This document shows, piece after piece, positions 24,029 through 33,909 of a stretch of 64,000 bases of DNA. Every line of letters starts with the position of its first letter. The first letter of the stretch is position 1. This DNA is from Methylobacterium variabile (lineage in GTDB: Bacteria; Pseudomonadota; Alphaproteobacteria; Rhizobiales; Beijerinckiaceae): positions 1 to 64,000 of the forward strand of contig NZ_LABY01000059.1 of assembly GCF_001043975.1 (NCBI RefSeq). The letters are read 5' to 3'. The position numbers and the translations under genes were made by a program. The notes beneath the pieces are model-generated. The model was not told the DNA's origin. It saw only the letters and a program-made list of their open reading frames with translations, and searched no databases.

Positions 24029-25053
24029 TCCTCGGAGCGCTCCTGCGCCGCTTCGCCGGGCTGCCGGCGGCCGGGGCCGGCGCGCCGGCCCCGGCCGCCC
24101 TCGCGGACGCGAAGGCCGGGCCCGCCGCAGCCGCCGCGAAGGCGGCCCCCACGGTGGCTGCGGCCAATGCGGCGCCCAGGATGGCTGCATCGAAGCCGGC
24201 TGCATCGAAGCCGGCCGCGTCCGGGACCGCCGCGGCGCCCGGCACGCTGCCCGTCAGGGTTCCGCCGCCGCCGGCCTCCCTCGCCGTCCTGGTGCGGCGC
24301 CTCGTCACGACCCCGGCCTGGCGCGGGCCGATGATCCGCCTGCGCCTGGTCGATGCGGTGGCGGTCGCCGCCTCGGGGCTGCTGCTGCTGAAGGTTCTCG
24401 CCCTGCTCTCCGCCGGGCCGTCCACCGGCACCCGCTTCGCCGAGCTGCTGGTCCATGCCCGCTCCGGCTACGAGCCCACCGATCCGACGATCACCGGCTC
24501 GGTCTCGCCGAAGGAGGCGGCCAAGGAGCCGGCCGCCGCGGCGCCCTCGCCGGAGCCGCCGCGCCCGGCCGGCGAGCCGGCCCCGTCCGCCGAGCGGGCG
24601 ATCCTGGAGAAGCTCGGCGCCCGGCGCGACGCCCTGCAGCAGCGCTCGCGCGACCTCGAGACCCGTGAGCAATTGATCGAGAACGCCGAGCGCAAGCTCG
24701 AGAGCCGCATCAACGACCTCAAGACCCTGGAGCAGAAGGGCGACGACGCGGCAGCCAAGCGCGCCGAGGCGGAAGCCGCGGGGCTCCGGTCCCTGGTGAC
24801 GATGTACGAGACGATGAAGCCGAAGGAGGCCGCCCGGGTCTTCGACCGGCTGCGCCTCGACGTGCTGGTGCCGGTGGTGACCGGCATGAACCCGCGCAAG
24901 ATGGCCGAGGTGCTGGCGGTGATGCAGCCCGAGGCCGCCGAGCGCCTCACCGTGGCTCTCGCCCAGCGCGCCCGGGGTGCGGGCGGGCCGAAGCCCGCCG
25001 GCGTCCCCGGCCTGCCTCCGGGCGAGCTGCCGGCGATCGACGGCGCGCGCTGA
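24025..25053 (+). CDS. motE: MotE-like flagellar stator chaperone (MgtE-N domain)
   Basis: This 342-residue protein has an Ala-rich N-terminus, a membrane segment (about 115-130), a Pro/Ala linker, a coiled coil ('ILEKLGARRDALQQRSRDLETREQLIENAERKLESRINDLKTLEQKGD') and the MgtE-N-type end 'YETMKPKEAARVFDRLRLDVLVPVVTGMNPRKMAEVLAVMQPEAAERLTVALAQ'. This architecture is that of MotE, the periplasmic chaperone for MotC described in Sinorhizobium. The ATG overlaps the previous stop by 4 bases. motB and motC are not in the window. Confidence 0.8.
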   Translation: MILGALLRRFAGLPAAGAGAPAPAALADAKAGPAAAAAKAAPTVAAANAAPRMAASKPAASKPAASGTAAAPGTLPVRVPPPPASLAVLVRRLVTTPAWRGPMIRLRLVDAVAVAASGLLLLKVLALLSAGPSTGTRFAELLVHARSGYEPTDPTITGSVSPKEAAKEPAAAAPSPEPPRPAGEPAPSAERAILEKLGARRDALQQRSRDLETREQLIENAERKLESRINDLKTLEQKGDDAAAKRAEAEAAGLRSLVTMYETMKPKEAARVFDRLRLDVLVPVVTGMNPRKMAEVLAVMQPEAAERLTVALAQRARGAGGPKPAGVPGLPPGELPAIDGAR

Positions 25054-25116
25054 CCCCGCCCCCGGTCCGTTCGCGAGCTTGGCCCGCCCGGCGCCCGATG
25101 CCGGCACGCGCCAGAT

Positions 25117-25132
25117 TTAAGCCCTCGTTAGC
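25117..25132 (+). promoter_or_regulatory. CtrA-like site before the large TPR gene
   Basis: TTAA-GCCCTCG-TTAGC matches TTAA-N7-TTAAC with one mismatch. It lies about 46 bases before the likely ATG of the TPR gene, in the 124-base gap after motE, and would give that gene its own cell-cycle-controlled promoter. Confidence 0.5.
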
Positions 25133-25177
25133 CGTGTGGCGGCATGGTGCCGGCTCGGGGTTTTCGGGCGGATCGCG

Positions 25178-28100
25178 ATGGGTTCGACGGGCAGGAGCCG
25201 CTGGTGTGCGGCGCTGATCGCGCTGGCGGGACTGGCCGCCGGCGCGAGCGCGGCCGCGGCGGCGCAGCTCGTCGCAATTCAGGGCAGCGAGCAGCGGAAT
25301 TTCGGGCGCATCGCGCTCACCTTCGATCACAGCGTGAAGGTGTTCGCCAAGGTCACCGGCGGCGTGCTGGTGGTGAGCTTCCGCGAGCCGGTGACGGGCC
25401 AGCGCGAGCGCCTGGCCACCGAGATGCCGGCCTACGTGGCGCAGGTCCGCCGCGATCCGGACGGCGCCGGCCTGCGCGTCGCGCTCCAGGCGCCCTACAA
25501 GGTCAACGTGCTGGAAGCCGGTGAGCGGGTCTTCATCGACCTCATGCCCGAGAGCTGGACCGGCCTGCCGCCTGGCCTGCCGCCGGAGGTCCTGGCCGAC
25601 CTCACCCGGCGGGCGGAGGAGCTGGGCGCGCGCCTGCGCCGGGAGGCCGCCCAGGCCCGGCGCACGGTGCCGCTGCGCCTGGAGGTGGCGCACCTGCCGA
25701 CCCTGACCCGGCTCTCCGTCCGGCTGCCGCGGGAGACCGAGGTCGGCCTGGAGCGCACCGGCTCCGAGGTCCGCCTGCGCATCCCGGGCGCCTACACGGT
25801 CGAGGCCGCGGAGGCCCGCGCGGCCCTGCGACCGGCCGCGACGGCGCTTGCCGCCGAGACCGGTGCGGAGGCCGCCCGGCTCACCCTGAAGCTCGCCGAA
25901 GGCTACACCGCGGAGGGCTACCGCGAGGACGAGTCCTACGTCCTCGACCTCGCGAAGCCCGCGGCCGCGGCGAAGGCCGGCGCCGCGCCGCAGCCCGGCG
26001 CCAAGCCGCCGGGGGCCGAGGCGTCGCAGGCCGAGTCTCCCGCCGCGCCCCTCTCCCGGTCCCAGGCCGAGGACCAAATTCCGGCCCAGGCGCCGGTCCC
26101 ATCGCCTGCCGCGGCGGAGCCGGCGCCCGTCGGGCCGGTCCAGGCGCGGATCGCCCGGGCCGGGCCGGGCCTGCGCATCGCCTTCCCGTTCGCCGCCCGG
26201 CCGCCCGCGGCCCTGTTCGAGCGCGGCGGGACCGCCACCCTCGTGTTCGAGACCACCTCCGCCATCGGCCTGCCCCCCCTGCCGGCGGGAGCGCCGGCGA
26301 GCCTCGCCGAGGGGCCGCGTGTGGAGGGCGCCTTCACGGTCCTGCGGCTGCGCCTCGATCCGGGCATCCTCGCCCAGCTCGCGGCGGGGGAGGGGCAGGG
26401 CTGGGACCTGGTGCTCGGCGACGGCAGCGCGCCGGGCGGCGACCTGCTCGCCCCGCAGCGCAGCGCCGATCCCACCGGCAAGCCCGCGGTGGCGGTGCCG
26501 CTGGCGCGCCCCGGCGGTGCGCTCTGGCTCGACCGCGACGGCGAGCGCATCGCCGTGGTGACCGCCCGGGGCCCGCGCACCGCCGGGGTCCCCAAGCGTG
26601 GCCGCTTCGTCGAGTTCGAGCTGCTGCCGAGCCGCCAGGGCGTGGCCGTCCTGGCGACGGCGGACGACGTGGCGGTGCGTCCCGGCCTTAACGAGGTGAC
26701 GATCACCCGCTCCGGCGGCCTGTCGGTCTCGCCGGCGGTGGTCGAGGCGCCGGAGGCCGGCGCGCAGGCCGCCGCCGCCCTGATGGTGCTCCCCGAGCGC
26801 TGGCGCGAGGACCAGCGCGGCGACGTGCGCGCGCGCATCCGCGCCGCCGAAGTCGCAGCGGCGACGGCGGAGCGGCCGGCCCGCTCCGCCGCGCGCCTCG
26901 ACCTCGCCCGGGTGCTCCTCGCCAACGGCTTCTCGGCGGAGGCCTCCGGCGTGCTCACCCACGCCGCCCGGGAGGACGCGGCCCTCGCGGCGGAGCGGCC
27001 GGTGCGGCTGCTCTCGGCGATCGCGGCGCTCCGCATGGGCCAGGACGCGCGGGCGGCCGGTTTCCTCAACCCCGACAGCAGGCAGGCCCAGGATGCCGAG
27101 ATGCGGCTCTGGCGGGGCATCCTGGACGTGCGCGGCCGGCGCAGCGCCGTGGCGCTCGCCGCCTTCAAGGCCGGCCTGCCGGTGATCGAGGCCTATCCCG
27201 ACGACCTGCAATTGCCGCTCTACCTCGCCGCCGCGGAGGCCGCCCTCGACGCCAAGGATCCGGCCTTCGCCCAGCGAGCCCTCACCGCCGTGGGCCCCCT
27301 CGCCGAGCGGCCCTTCGCCCGTGACCAGCTCGCCTTCCTGAAGGCGCGCTTCGCCGAGGCGATCGGCCAGGACGGCGAGGCCCGCCGCGCCTACCAGCAG
27401 CTCGCCGAGACCGGCGAGGCGCCGGTGGCCGCCCAGGCGACCCTGCGGGTGGTCGACCTCGGTCGCGCCACCGGCACGATGACGCCCGAGGAGGCGATCG
27501 ATCGCCTGGAGCGCCTGACGCTGGTCTGGCACGGCGACGCGGAGGCCGAGGCCCTGGCCCGGCTCGGCCGGCTGTACGCCGGCACCGGCCGCTGGCGCGA
27601 TGCCTTCGCGAGCGCCCGCAAGGCCAACCGCCTCTTTCCGGATCATCCGGCGACCCGGGGCCTGCACGACGACACGGTGGCCTTGTTCGCCGCCCTGTTC
27701 CTGTCGGACCGCGGCGCGAGCCTCGGGCGGATCGAGGCCCTGGCGCTGTTCTACGACTTCAAGGAGTTCACGCCGATCGGCCGCCAGGGCGACGAGATCG
27801 TGCGCCGGCTAGCCGACCGCCTCGTCGCCCTCGACCTCCTCGACGCCGCCGGCGACCTGCTGCAGCACCAGGTCGACAACCGCCTCACCGGGGCGGCCCG
27901 GGCGAGCGTGGCGGCGCGGCTGGCGACCGTCCGGCTGATGGAGGGCGAGCCGCTCAAGGCGCTCAAGGTACTGCAGAGCACGCGCCTGCCCGAGCTGCCG
28001 GCCCAGATCCGCGACGCGCGCCTGCTCCTCGAGGCCCGCGCCCTCTCCGACCTCTCGCGCACCGACCTGGCGCTGGAGCTGCTCGAGGGCAACGACGGGC

Positions 28101-28570
28101 CGGAGGCGGCGCACCTGCGCGGCGACATCCTGTGGGGCGCCCGCCGCTGGCGCGAGGCCGGGGAGGCGCACGAGGCGCTGCTCGGCACCCGCTGGCGCGA
28201 GCCCGCCCCGCTCTCGGACCCCGAGCGCGCCGACGTGATGCGGGCGGCGATCGCCTACGCGCTCGCCGAGGATACGTTGAGCCTCGACCGGCTGCGCACC
28301 AAGTACACCCCGAAGATGGCCGAGAGCCCCGACGCCCGCACCTTCGGCCTCGTCGCGGCACCGAACGCGTCGGGCACCGCGGCCTTCCGCAGCCTCGTCC
28401 GCCAGGCGACCAGCGCTGAGACGCTCACCGAGTTCCTGCGCGCCTACCGCGCCCGCTACCCCGAGAGCGCCGCGCCGGAGCGGCCGAAGGCGGGCCCGGA
28501 CGGGACGCCGGCCCCGGGCCCCGGTCCGGCGCCCGAGGCCCGTGGCAACGGCGGGCCGGCGCCAGGCTGA
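25178..28570 (+). CDS. Large secreted TPR-type protein of the flagellar/motility cluster
   Basis: The protein is 1130 residues. The ATG chosen gives a good signal peptide (about residues 1-29, ending SAAAAAQ); a GTG 42 bases upstream would add a non-signal tail. After the signal comes a small beta-rich part ('ALTFDHSVKVFAKVTGGVLVVSFREPVTG'), a Pro/Ala linker (about 270-330), a second beta-rich domain and, from about residue 550, a long helical TPR-like solenoid ('SAARLDLARVLLANGFSAEASGVLTHAAREDAAL', 'RAYQQLAETGEAPVAAQATLRVVDLGRATG', 'AEALARLGRLYAGTGRWRDAFASARKANRLFPDHP'). It is probably a periplasmic scaffold linked to motility by position. No enzymatic motif was found. Confidence 0.75.
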   Translation: MGSTGRSRWCAALIALAGLAAGASAAAAAQLVAIQGSEQRNFGRIALTFDHSVKVFAKVTGGVLVVSFREPVTGQRERLATEMPAYVAQVRRDPDGAGLRVALQAPYKVNVLEAGERVFIDLMPESWTGLPPGLPPEVLADLTRRAEELGARLRREAAQARRTVPLRLEVAHLPTLTRLSVRLPRETEVGLERTGSEVRLRIPGAYTVEAAEARAALRPAATALAAETGAEAARLTLKLAEGYTAEGYREDESYVLDLAKPAAAAKAGAAPQPGAKPPGAEASQAESPAAPLSRSQAEDQIPAQAPVPSPAAAEPAPVGPVQARIARAGPGLRIAFPFAARPPAALFERGGTATLVFETTSAIGLPPLPAGAPASLAEGPRVEGAFTVLRLRLDPGILAQLAAGEGQGWDLVLGDGSAPGGDLLAPQRSADPTGKPAVAVPLARPGGALWLDRDGERIAVVTARGPRTAGVPKRGRFVEFELLPSRQGVAVLATADDVAVRPGLNEVTITRSGGLSVSPAVVEAPEAGAQAAAALMVLPERWREDQRGDVRARIRAAEVAAATAERPARSAARLDLARVLLANGFSAEASGVLTHAAREDAALAAERPVRLLSAIAALRMGQDARAAGFLNPDSRQAQDAEMRLWRGILDVRGRRSAVALAAFKAGLPVIEAYPDDLQLPLYLAAAEAALDAKDPAFAQRALTAVGPLAERPFARDQLAFLKARFAEAIGQDGEARRAYQQLAETGEAPVAAQATLRVVDLGRATGTMTPEEAIDRLERLTLVWHGDAEAEALARLGRLYAGTGRWRDAFASARKANRLFPDHPATRGLHDDTVALFAALFLSDRGASLGRIEALALFYDFKEFTPIGRQGDEIVRRLADRLVALDLLDAAGDLLQHQVDNRLTGAARASVAARLATVRLMEGEPLKALKVLQSTRLPELPAQIRDARLLLEARALSDLSRTDLALELLEGNDGPEAAHLRGDILWGARRWREAGEAHEALLGTRWREPAPLSDPERADVMRAAIAYALAEDTLSLDRLRTKYTPKMAESPDARTFGLVAAPNASGTAAFRSLVRQATSAETLTEFLRAYRARYPESAAPERPKAGPDGTPAPGPGPAPEARGNGGPAPG

Positions 28571-29052
28571 GGATCTAGCGCCGGGCCGGGAACCCGCGGG
28601 CAGCTGCGACCAGGACCACGCCGGCGCTATCGGGCGCCGCCGGCCAGGAAGGGCCGCGATCCGCCCCCGTCACATGTGCATCGCGGGTTGGCCGGCCGCG
28701 AGGTCGTAGCCAGACTCGTCGGCCGGGTCGGAGAGGTAGGCGCAGAGCGACAGGTTGGCCAAAGGCGCTTAATCGCCGGCGAAGGCGCGGTGCTCGATCT
28801 GCTGCGCGCGGATGTCCAGGACGTCGTCCACCCACCCGCAGGTCGCGCAGCAAAGCTGGATCGGCTGCGCGACGCGGCTGAAGGGGCGCATGAAGCGATA
28901 GGTGGCCATGTGGGCGGATCAGTTTCTGGTTGCCCCAGAAATAGCCAGCGCAACACCTCGAAGTGCCCGGCCGGAAGCCCACGCGCGCGGCGGCACTCGT
29001 CCGGTCGACGGCCCGGGCCGATTCCCACTCGGTCCAGCCGGCCGGATCCCGA
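28571..29052. other. Gap after the TPR gene; no secure gene
   Basis: This stretch of about 480 bases shows only poor, Arg/Pro/Ser-rich readings. Within it, on the minus strand, one short reading (28769-28909) looks more protein-like and is listed separately. No RNA gene or clear terminator was recognised. Confidence 0.5.
28769..28909 (-). CDS. Possible small Cys-containing protein, perhaps frameshifted
   Basis: The 46-residue reading contains 'QLCCATCGWVDDV', a CxxC in a CCATC context that could bind metal. Just beyond its stop another minus-strand frame continues with sensible, acidic sequence ending 'DESGYDLAAGQPAMHM', which suggests that one base change split a longer small gene of about 75 residues. 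There is no good ribosome-binding site. It could equally be non-coding. Confidence 0.25.
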   Translation of the reverse strand: MATYRFMRPFSRVAQPIQLCCATCGWVDDVLDIRAQQIEHRAFAGD

Positions 29053-29250
29053 TCAGACCTCGCCCTCGCCCGCCGGAGCGGACCGGGGCCGCGGCTCGTC
29101 CCCGGAGGTGCTGGTGCCCGGATCGAGGGCATCGGGCTTTCGCGCGCCGTCGTGGTCGGCCGGTGACACGCCGGCCTTGGCGGCTGCCGCATCCTCGTCG
29201 CGGCGGGTCAGGTGCGGTCTGGCGGTGAGCAGATCGTCGCTGCGCGGCAT
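29053..29250 (-). CDS. Small hydrophilic protein of unknown function
   Basis: This 65-residue protein starts at an ATG 8 bases after a strong GGAGG; a second ATG 6 bases further upstream sits too close to that site. The product is charged, Asp/Ala/Pro-rich and without Cys or membrane segments ('MPRSDDLLTARPHLTRRDEDAAAAKAGVSP...'), as for an intrinsically disordered protein. No family is recognised. The good ribosome-binding site is the main support. Confidence 0.5.
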   Translation of the reverse strand: MPRSDDLLTARPHLTRRDEDAAAAKAGVSPADHDGARKPDALDPGTSTSGDEPRPRSAPAGEGEV

Positions 29251-29415
29251 GAGCATGTCCTCCGGTCGATCCAGCCCAACGCGGGGCGGTCCGGACCGGT
29301 TCGGATCACGCGGAAAGTCGATTATCGCGGCGGCAATGGTCAGGAGAGGAGCGACTTCGCGATCGGATCAGATCTCGTCCTGCTCGGGGACGGCATCAAC
29401 ACCGCTGAGGGGTGT

Positions 29416-29500
29416 TGGTGCCCAGGAGAGGACTCGAACCTCCACGGCTTGCACCACTGGTACCTGAAACCAGCGCGTCTACCAATTCCGCCACCTGGGC
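29416..29500 (-). tRNA. tRNA-Leu (anticodon CAG), copy 1
   Basis: On the minus strand the gene starts GCCCAGGTGG and ends in CCTGGGC plus encoded ACCA. The acceptor stem GCCCAGG/CCTGGGC is perfect. The anticodon stem CTGGT/ACCAG encloses TTCAGGT, giving anticodon CAG (reads CUG). The T arm is 'GGAGGTTCGAGTCCTCT' and a variable arm of Leu type is present. Length is 85 bases with CCA. It is identical to copy 2. Confidence 0.95.
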
Positions 29501-29534
29501 CCGAAGCGCTGCTGGGCAGCGCCGCGGTACGGGT

Positions 29535-29563
29535 CGTTTAGTCGGCGGCGGAGGCGGCGTCAA
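29535..29563 (-). promoter_or_regulatory. Promoter of tRNA-Leu copy 1
   Basis: On the minus strand, TTGACG (29558-29563) and TAAACG (29535-29540) are separated by 17 bases, ending about 35 bases before the mature tRNA. It lies inside the duplicated block and is identical in copy 2. Confidence 0.65.
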
Positions 29564-29565
29564 CG

Positions 29566-29873
29566 GGATTGAGCGGCGTCGGCAGAGGATGTGCACTGAG
29601 GGCGCGAGCAGGTGGGATCGCCGGACGCATGGCGACGACGCGGCGCGCAACCGGACCGCCCTTGAACCGCCAGCGGTCAGGGATCCAAGGTCCACTGCGC
29701 GGGTTCCGGGAGTCCGACGATGCCAGCGGCGCTGGGATTCGTGGAGGGCCGCATGCTCGGGCAGGGGAGAGGCAGCTGTCTTTGGGGTCTCGGCGCAGGC
29801 CTTGCCGCGCACCGGTCGCTCTCAGCCGTCGATCACGAACTCAGTCGTGTCAGGATTCACCGCATCGCGAGAA
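29566..29873. other. Spacer between the two tRNA-Leu repeats
   Basis: This 308-base segment is unique sequence. No gene, tRNA or hairpin was recognised in either strand. Confidence 0.5.
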
Positions 29874-29896
29874 GCATCAACACCACTGAGAGGTGT

Positions 29897-29981
29897 TGGT
29901 GCCCAGGAGAGGACTCGAACCTCCACGGCTTGCACCACTGGTACCTGAAACCAGCGCGTCTACCAATTCCGCCACCTGGGC
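29897..29981 (-). tRNA. tRNA-Leu (anticodon CAG), copy 2
   Basis: The gene is identical to copy 1 in all 85 bases, including encoded CCA and anticodon CAG. Confidence 0.95.
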
Positions 29982-30015
29982 CCGAAGCGCTGCTGGGCAG
30001 CGCCGCGGTACGGGT

Positions 30016-30044
30016 CGTTTAGTCGGCGGCGGAGGCGGCGTCAA
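30016..30044 (-). promoter_or_regulatory. Promoter of tRNA-Leu copy 2
   Basis: TTGACG (30039-30044) and TAAACG (30016-30021) on the minus strand have a 17-base spacer. It is identical to the copy 1 promoter and lies about 30 bases beyond the leuC stop. Confidence 0.65.
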
Positions 30045-30075
30045 CGCCGAACTCCGCCGCTCCGCGAAAAGGCCG

Positions 30076-31491
<1,416 letters not shown>

Positions 31492-31700
31492 CGGGGTGTG
31501 TGCCTTGTCACGAAGACCTGTCGGTAAGAGCCGGGTTCCGTGTCGGCTGGCCCCGGCGCATCGTCATGTAACCGTCTCATCGGCAGGCGGGTAGGGCCTG
31601 CGGCGCCGCAAGGGGATGCAGGGGCCGCAAGCGTGCGGGGACCGGTCCGTCGTCCTGTCCCGCGCCTCCGGGCGCGGCCGGTCGGGGGCGCGGCGTGTCG

Positions 31701-32591
31701 CTATTCCTTGACCGCCCCGGTCATAGCCGAGACGTAGTGCTCGACGAAGAACGAGTACAGGATCACCAGCGGCAGCGAGCCGACGAGCGCGCCCGCCATC
31801 AGCGAGCCCCAGCGGTAGATGTCGCCGTCGACGAACTCGCTCACCACCGCCACCGGCACGGTCTTGTTGTCGGTCGAGGACAGGAAGGTGAGGGCGTAGA
31901 TGAACTCGTTCCAGCACAGGGTCAGCGAGAAGATGCCGGCGGAGATCAGCCCCGGCACCGCCAGCGGCAGGATGATCTTGACCAGGATCTGCCAGCGGCT
32001 CGCCCCGTCGATCAGCGCGCACTCCTCCAGCTCGTAGGGGATGGTCTTGAAGTACCCCATCAGCAGCCAGGTCGAGAACGGGATCAGGATGGTGGGGTAG
32101 ACCAGCACCAGGGCGAAGGGCGAGTCGTAGAGCCCGTAGGCCTGGATGATGGTGGCGAGCGGGATGAACAGGATCGAGGGCGGCACCAGGTAGGCGAGGA
32201 AGATCGCCGCGCCGACCGCGACCGCGCCCTTGTAGCGGATCCGCACGATCGCGTAGGCGGCGAGCACGCTGGCGAACAGCGACAGCACGGTCGCCGCCAC
32301 CGAGATCATCATCGTGTTCCACAGCCACAACGGGTAGTGGGTCTGGAACAGGAGCTTCGAGATGTGCTTGAGCGTCGGCGAGACCACCCAGAACGGGTTG
32401 TAGGTCTCCATGTCGATGAGCTGCTCGTCCGGTTTGATGGCGGTGAGCGCCATCCAGTAGAACGGGAACAGCAGCACCACCAGGATGACGAAGAGCGGCA
32501 GGTAGACCGTGACGACGCGCTTCGGCAGCGTGTCGAGATAGGCCATGCCCTCGTTGTTGTCGGTGGTGTCGGTGGTCGTGGTCGCGGCCAT
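31701..32591 (-). CDS. Sugar-type ABC transporter permease (MalG-like)
   Basis: This 296-residue protein has six membrane segments. The cytoplasmic EAA loop reads 'ECALIDGASRWQILVKIILPLAVPGL'. It is the second permease of a CUT1 importer. It lies 16 bases after the MalF-like gene. The Thr/Asp-rich N-terminus (first 15 residues) is polar. The binding protein and the ATPase gene are upstream on the same strand. The substrate is a polyol, oligosaccharide or glycerol phosphate; motifs do not settle it. Confidence 0.92.
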   Translation of the reverse strand: MAATTTTDTTDNNEGMAYLDTLPKRVVTVYLPLFVILVVLLFPFYWMALTAIKPDEQLIDMETYNPFWVVSPTLKHISKLLFQTHYPLWLWNTMMISVAATVLSLFASVLAAYAIVRIRYKGAVAVGAAIFLAYLVPPSILFIPLATIIQAYGLYDSPFALVLVYPTILIPFSTWLLMGYFKTIPYELEECALIDGASRWQILVKIILPLAVPGLISAGIFSLTLCWNEFIYALTFLSSTDNKTVPVAVVSEFVDGDIYRWGSLMAGALVGSLPLVILYSFFVEHYVSAMTGAVKE

Positions 32592-32607
32592 CGTTGATGT
32601 TTCCTTC

Positions 32608-33552
32608 TCAGCCGGTCTGCCACTTGCGGTTCTGGAGGCCGAACCACGAGATCCCGATGGCGAAGATCAGGAACGGCACCATCGCGGTGGCGATCGCCGC
32701 ACCCTCGCCGAGGTTCCCCGAGAGGATGCCGCGCTGGTAGGACAGGGTCGCCATCAGGTGGGTCGCGTTGACGGGACCGCCGCGGGTCATCGCCCAGATC
32801 AGCTGGAAGTCGGTGAAGGTGAACAGCACCGAGAAGGTCATCACCACGGCGATGATCGGGGTGAGCAGCGGCAGGGTGATGTGGCGGAAGTTCTGCCACG
32901 GCGTGGCGCCGTCGATCGTCGCCGCCTCGTAGAGCGAGGGCGAGACGGTCTGCAGGCCGGCGAGCAGCGTGATGGCGATGAACGGCACGCCGCGCCAGAT
33001 GTTAGCGAAGGTCACGCAGATCCGCGCCATCGTCGGATCGCCGAGGAAGTCGATGTTGCGGTCGAGCAGGCCGAGATGGCGCAGCGACCACGAGATGATC
33101 GAGAACTGGCTGTCGAAGATCCACCAGAACGCCAGCGCCGAGAGCACCGTCGGCACGACGAACGGGATCAGCACGATCGAGCGGATCAGGGCCTTGAACG
33201 GCAGCCGCTTGTTGAGGAGCAGCGCCAGGTAGAGGCCGATCGCGAACTTCGCCACCGAGGCGAAGCCCGTATAGACCAGCGTGTTGAACACCGAGAGCCA
33301 GAAGACGCTGTCGTCCCACAGCCACTCGTAGTTCTCGAGCCCGACGAAGCTGCCGCCGCGCCCGATGCGGGTGTCGGTGAGCGAGAGCCAGATGCCCTTG
33401 CCGAGGGGATAGGCCAGGAACAGCAGCAGGATCGCGGCTGCCGGCAGCATGAACCAGAAGCCCAGCCATCCGCGGCTGGCCCGGAACCGGGCCCAGGCCG
33501 AGCCGGTCGTGGGCGCCGCCGAAGCGGGGCGGGCGAGGGCGATGTCGGCCAC
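32608..33552 (-). CDS. Sugar-type ABC transporter permease (MalF-like)
   Basis: The protein is 314 residues from a GTG with an AGGAGG-type ribosome-binding site; upstream codons in frame give a non-conserved extension. Six membrane segments are visible, and the EAA loop is 'YEAATIDGATPWQNFRHITLPLLTPII'. It pairs with the downstream MalG-like gene to form the membrane channel of the importer. Confidence 0.92.
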   Translation of the reverse strand: MADIALARPASAAPTTGSAWARFRASRGWLGFWFMLPAAAILLLFLAYPLGKGIWLSLTDTRIGRGGSFVGLENYEWLWDDSVFWLSVFNTLVYTGFASVAKFAIGLYLALLLNKRLPFKALIRSIVLIPFVVPTVLSALAFWWIFDSQFSIISWSLRHLGLLDRNIDFLGDPTMARICVTFANIWRGVPFIAITLLAGLQTVSPSLYEAATIDGATPWQNFRHITLPLLTPIIAVVMTFSVLFTFTDFQLIWAMTRGGPVNATHLMATLSYQRGILSGNLGEGAAIATAMVPFLIFAIGISWFGLQNRKWQTG

Positions 33553-33909
33553 GGGGAGCCTCCTCCGGGTGTTGTTTGTATCTTGCCCCTGCGGACGGGG
33601 GTCGAAAACGAAGGGCTTTAGGAACTGTAGAGCGTGCTCGACTGCGTGGGGACAGGATAGACGCTCATCGTCACGCTTCACCGAGTCATCCCGGGGCAGC
33701 GCAGCGGAGCCCGGGATCCAGAATCGCAGGTGGTGCCCTGTCCCGGGACACCCGAGCGTCTGGGTGTGCCTTCGGCACTCCGGGCTCCGCTGCGCGGCCC
33801 CGGGGTTGACGAGGAGGGTGCGAGATCCGTCGAGCCGAGTCCCACGCCCTCACGACGAACCCGAGCAGCGGCCCTGCCCCGCCGATGGAAGAGCAGGGGC
33901 GCCGGGCCG
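33553..33909. other. Intergenic region with a large imperfect palindrome
   Basis: This 357-base gap separates the binding-protein and permease genes of the ABC importer. It contains a long inverted repeat (listed separately), which could end or process the binding-protein mRNA and so keep its level above that of the membrane parts. No gene was recognised. Confidence 0.5.
33691..33803. repeat. REP-like long inverted repeat
   Basis: The left arm (33691-33715) and the right arm (33780-33803) are near-perfect complements of about 24 bases, with one mismatch; the cores are GCGCAGCGGAGCCCGG and CCGGGCTCCGCTGCGC. The spacer is about 64 bases. It is the kind of palindrome (REP/BIME-like) dispersed in Methylobacterium genomes. 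Confidence 0.75.

Larger units (their letters stand above)
29393..29565. repeat. Direct repeat, copy 1 (tRNA-Leu unit)
   Basis: This 173-bp block is repeated at 29874-30046 with two visible mismatches (at 29404 and 29410). It includes a tRNA-Leu(CAG) gene, its promoter and a small hairpin after the tRNA (CAACACC/GGTGTTG). The offset between copies is 481 bases. It is a recent duplication. Confidence 0.9.
29874..30046. repeat. Direct repeat, copy 2 (tRNA-Leu unit)
   Basis: This is the second copy of the 173-bp block at 29393-29565. It ends 29 bases before the leuC stop codon. Confidence 0.9.

Noticed and set aside
24947-27667. 906-codon minus-strand open frame opposite the TPR gene
   Set aside because: Arg/Gly/His-rich without any family motif; it is the complement of a signal-peptide and TPR protein.
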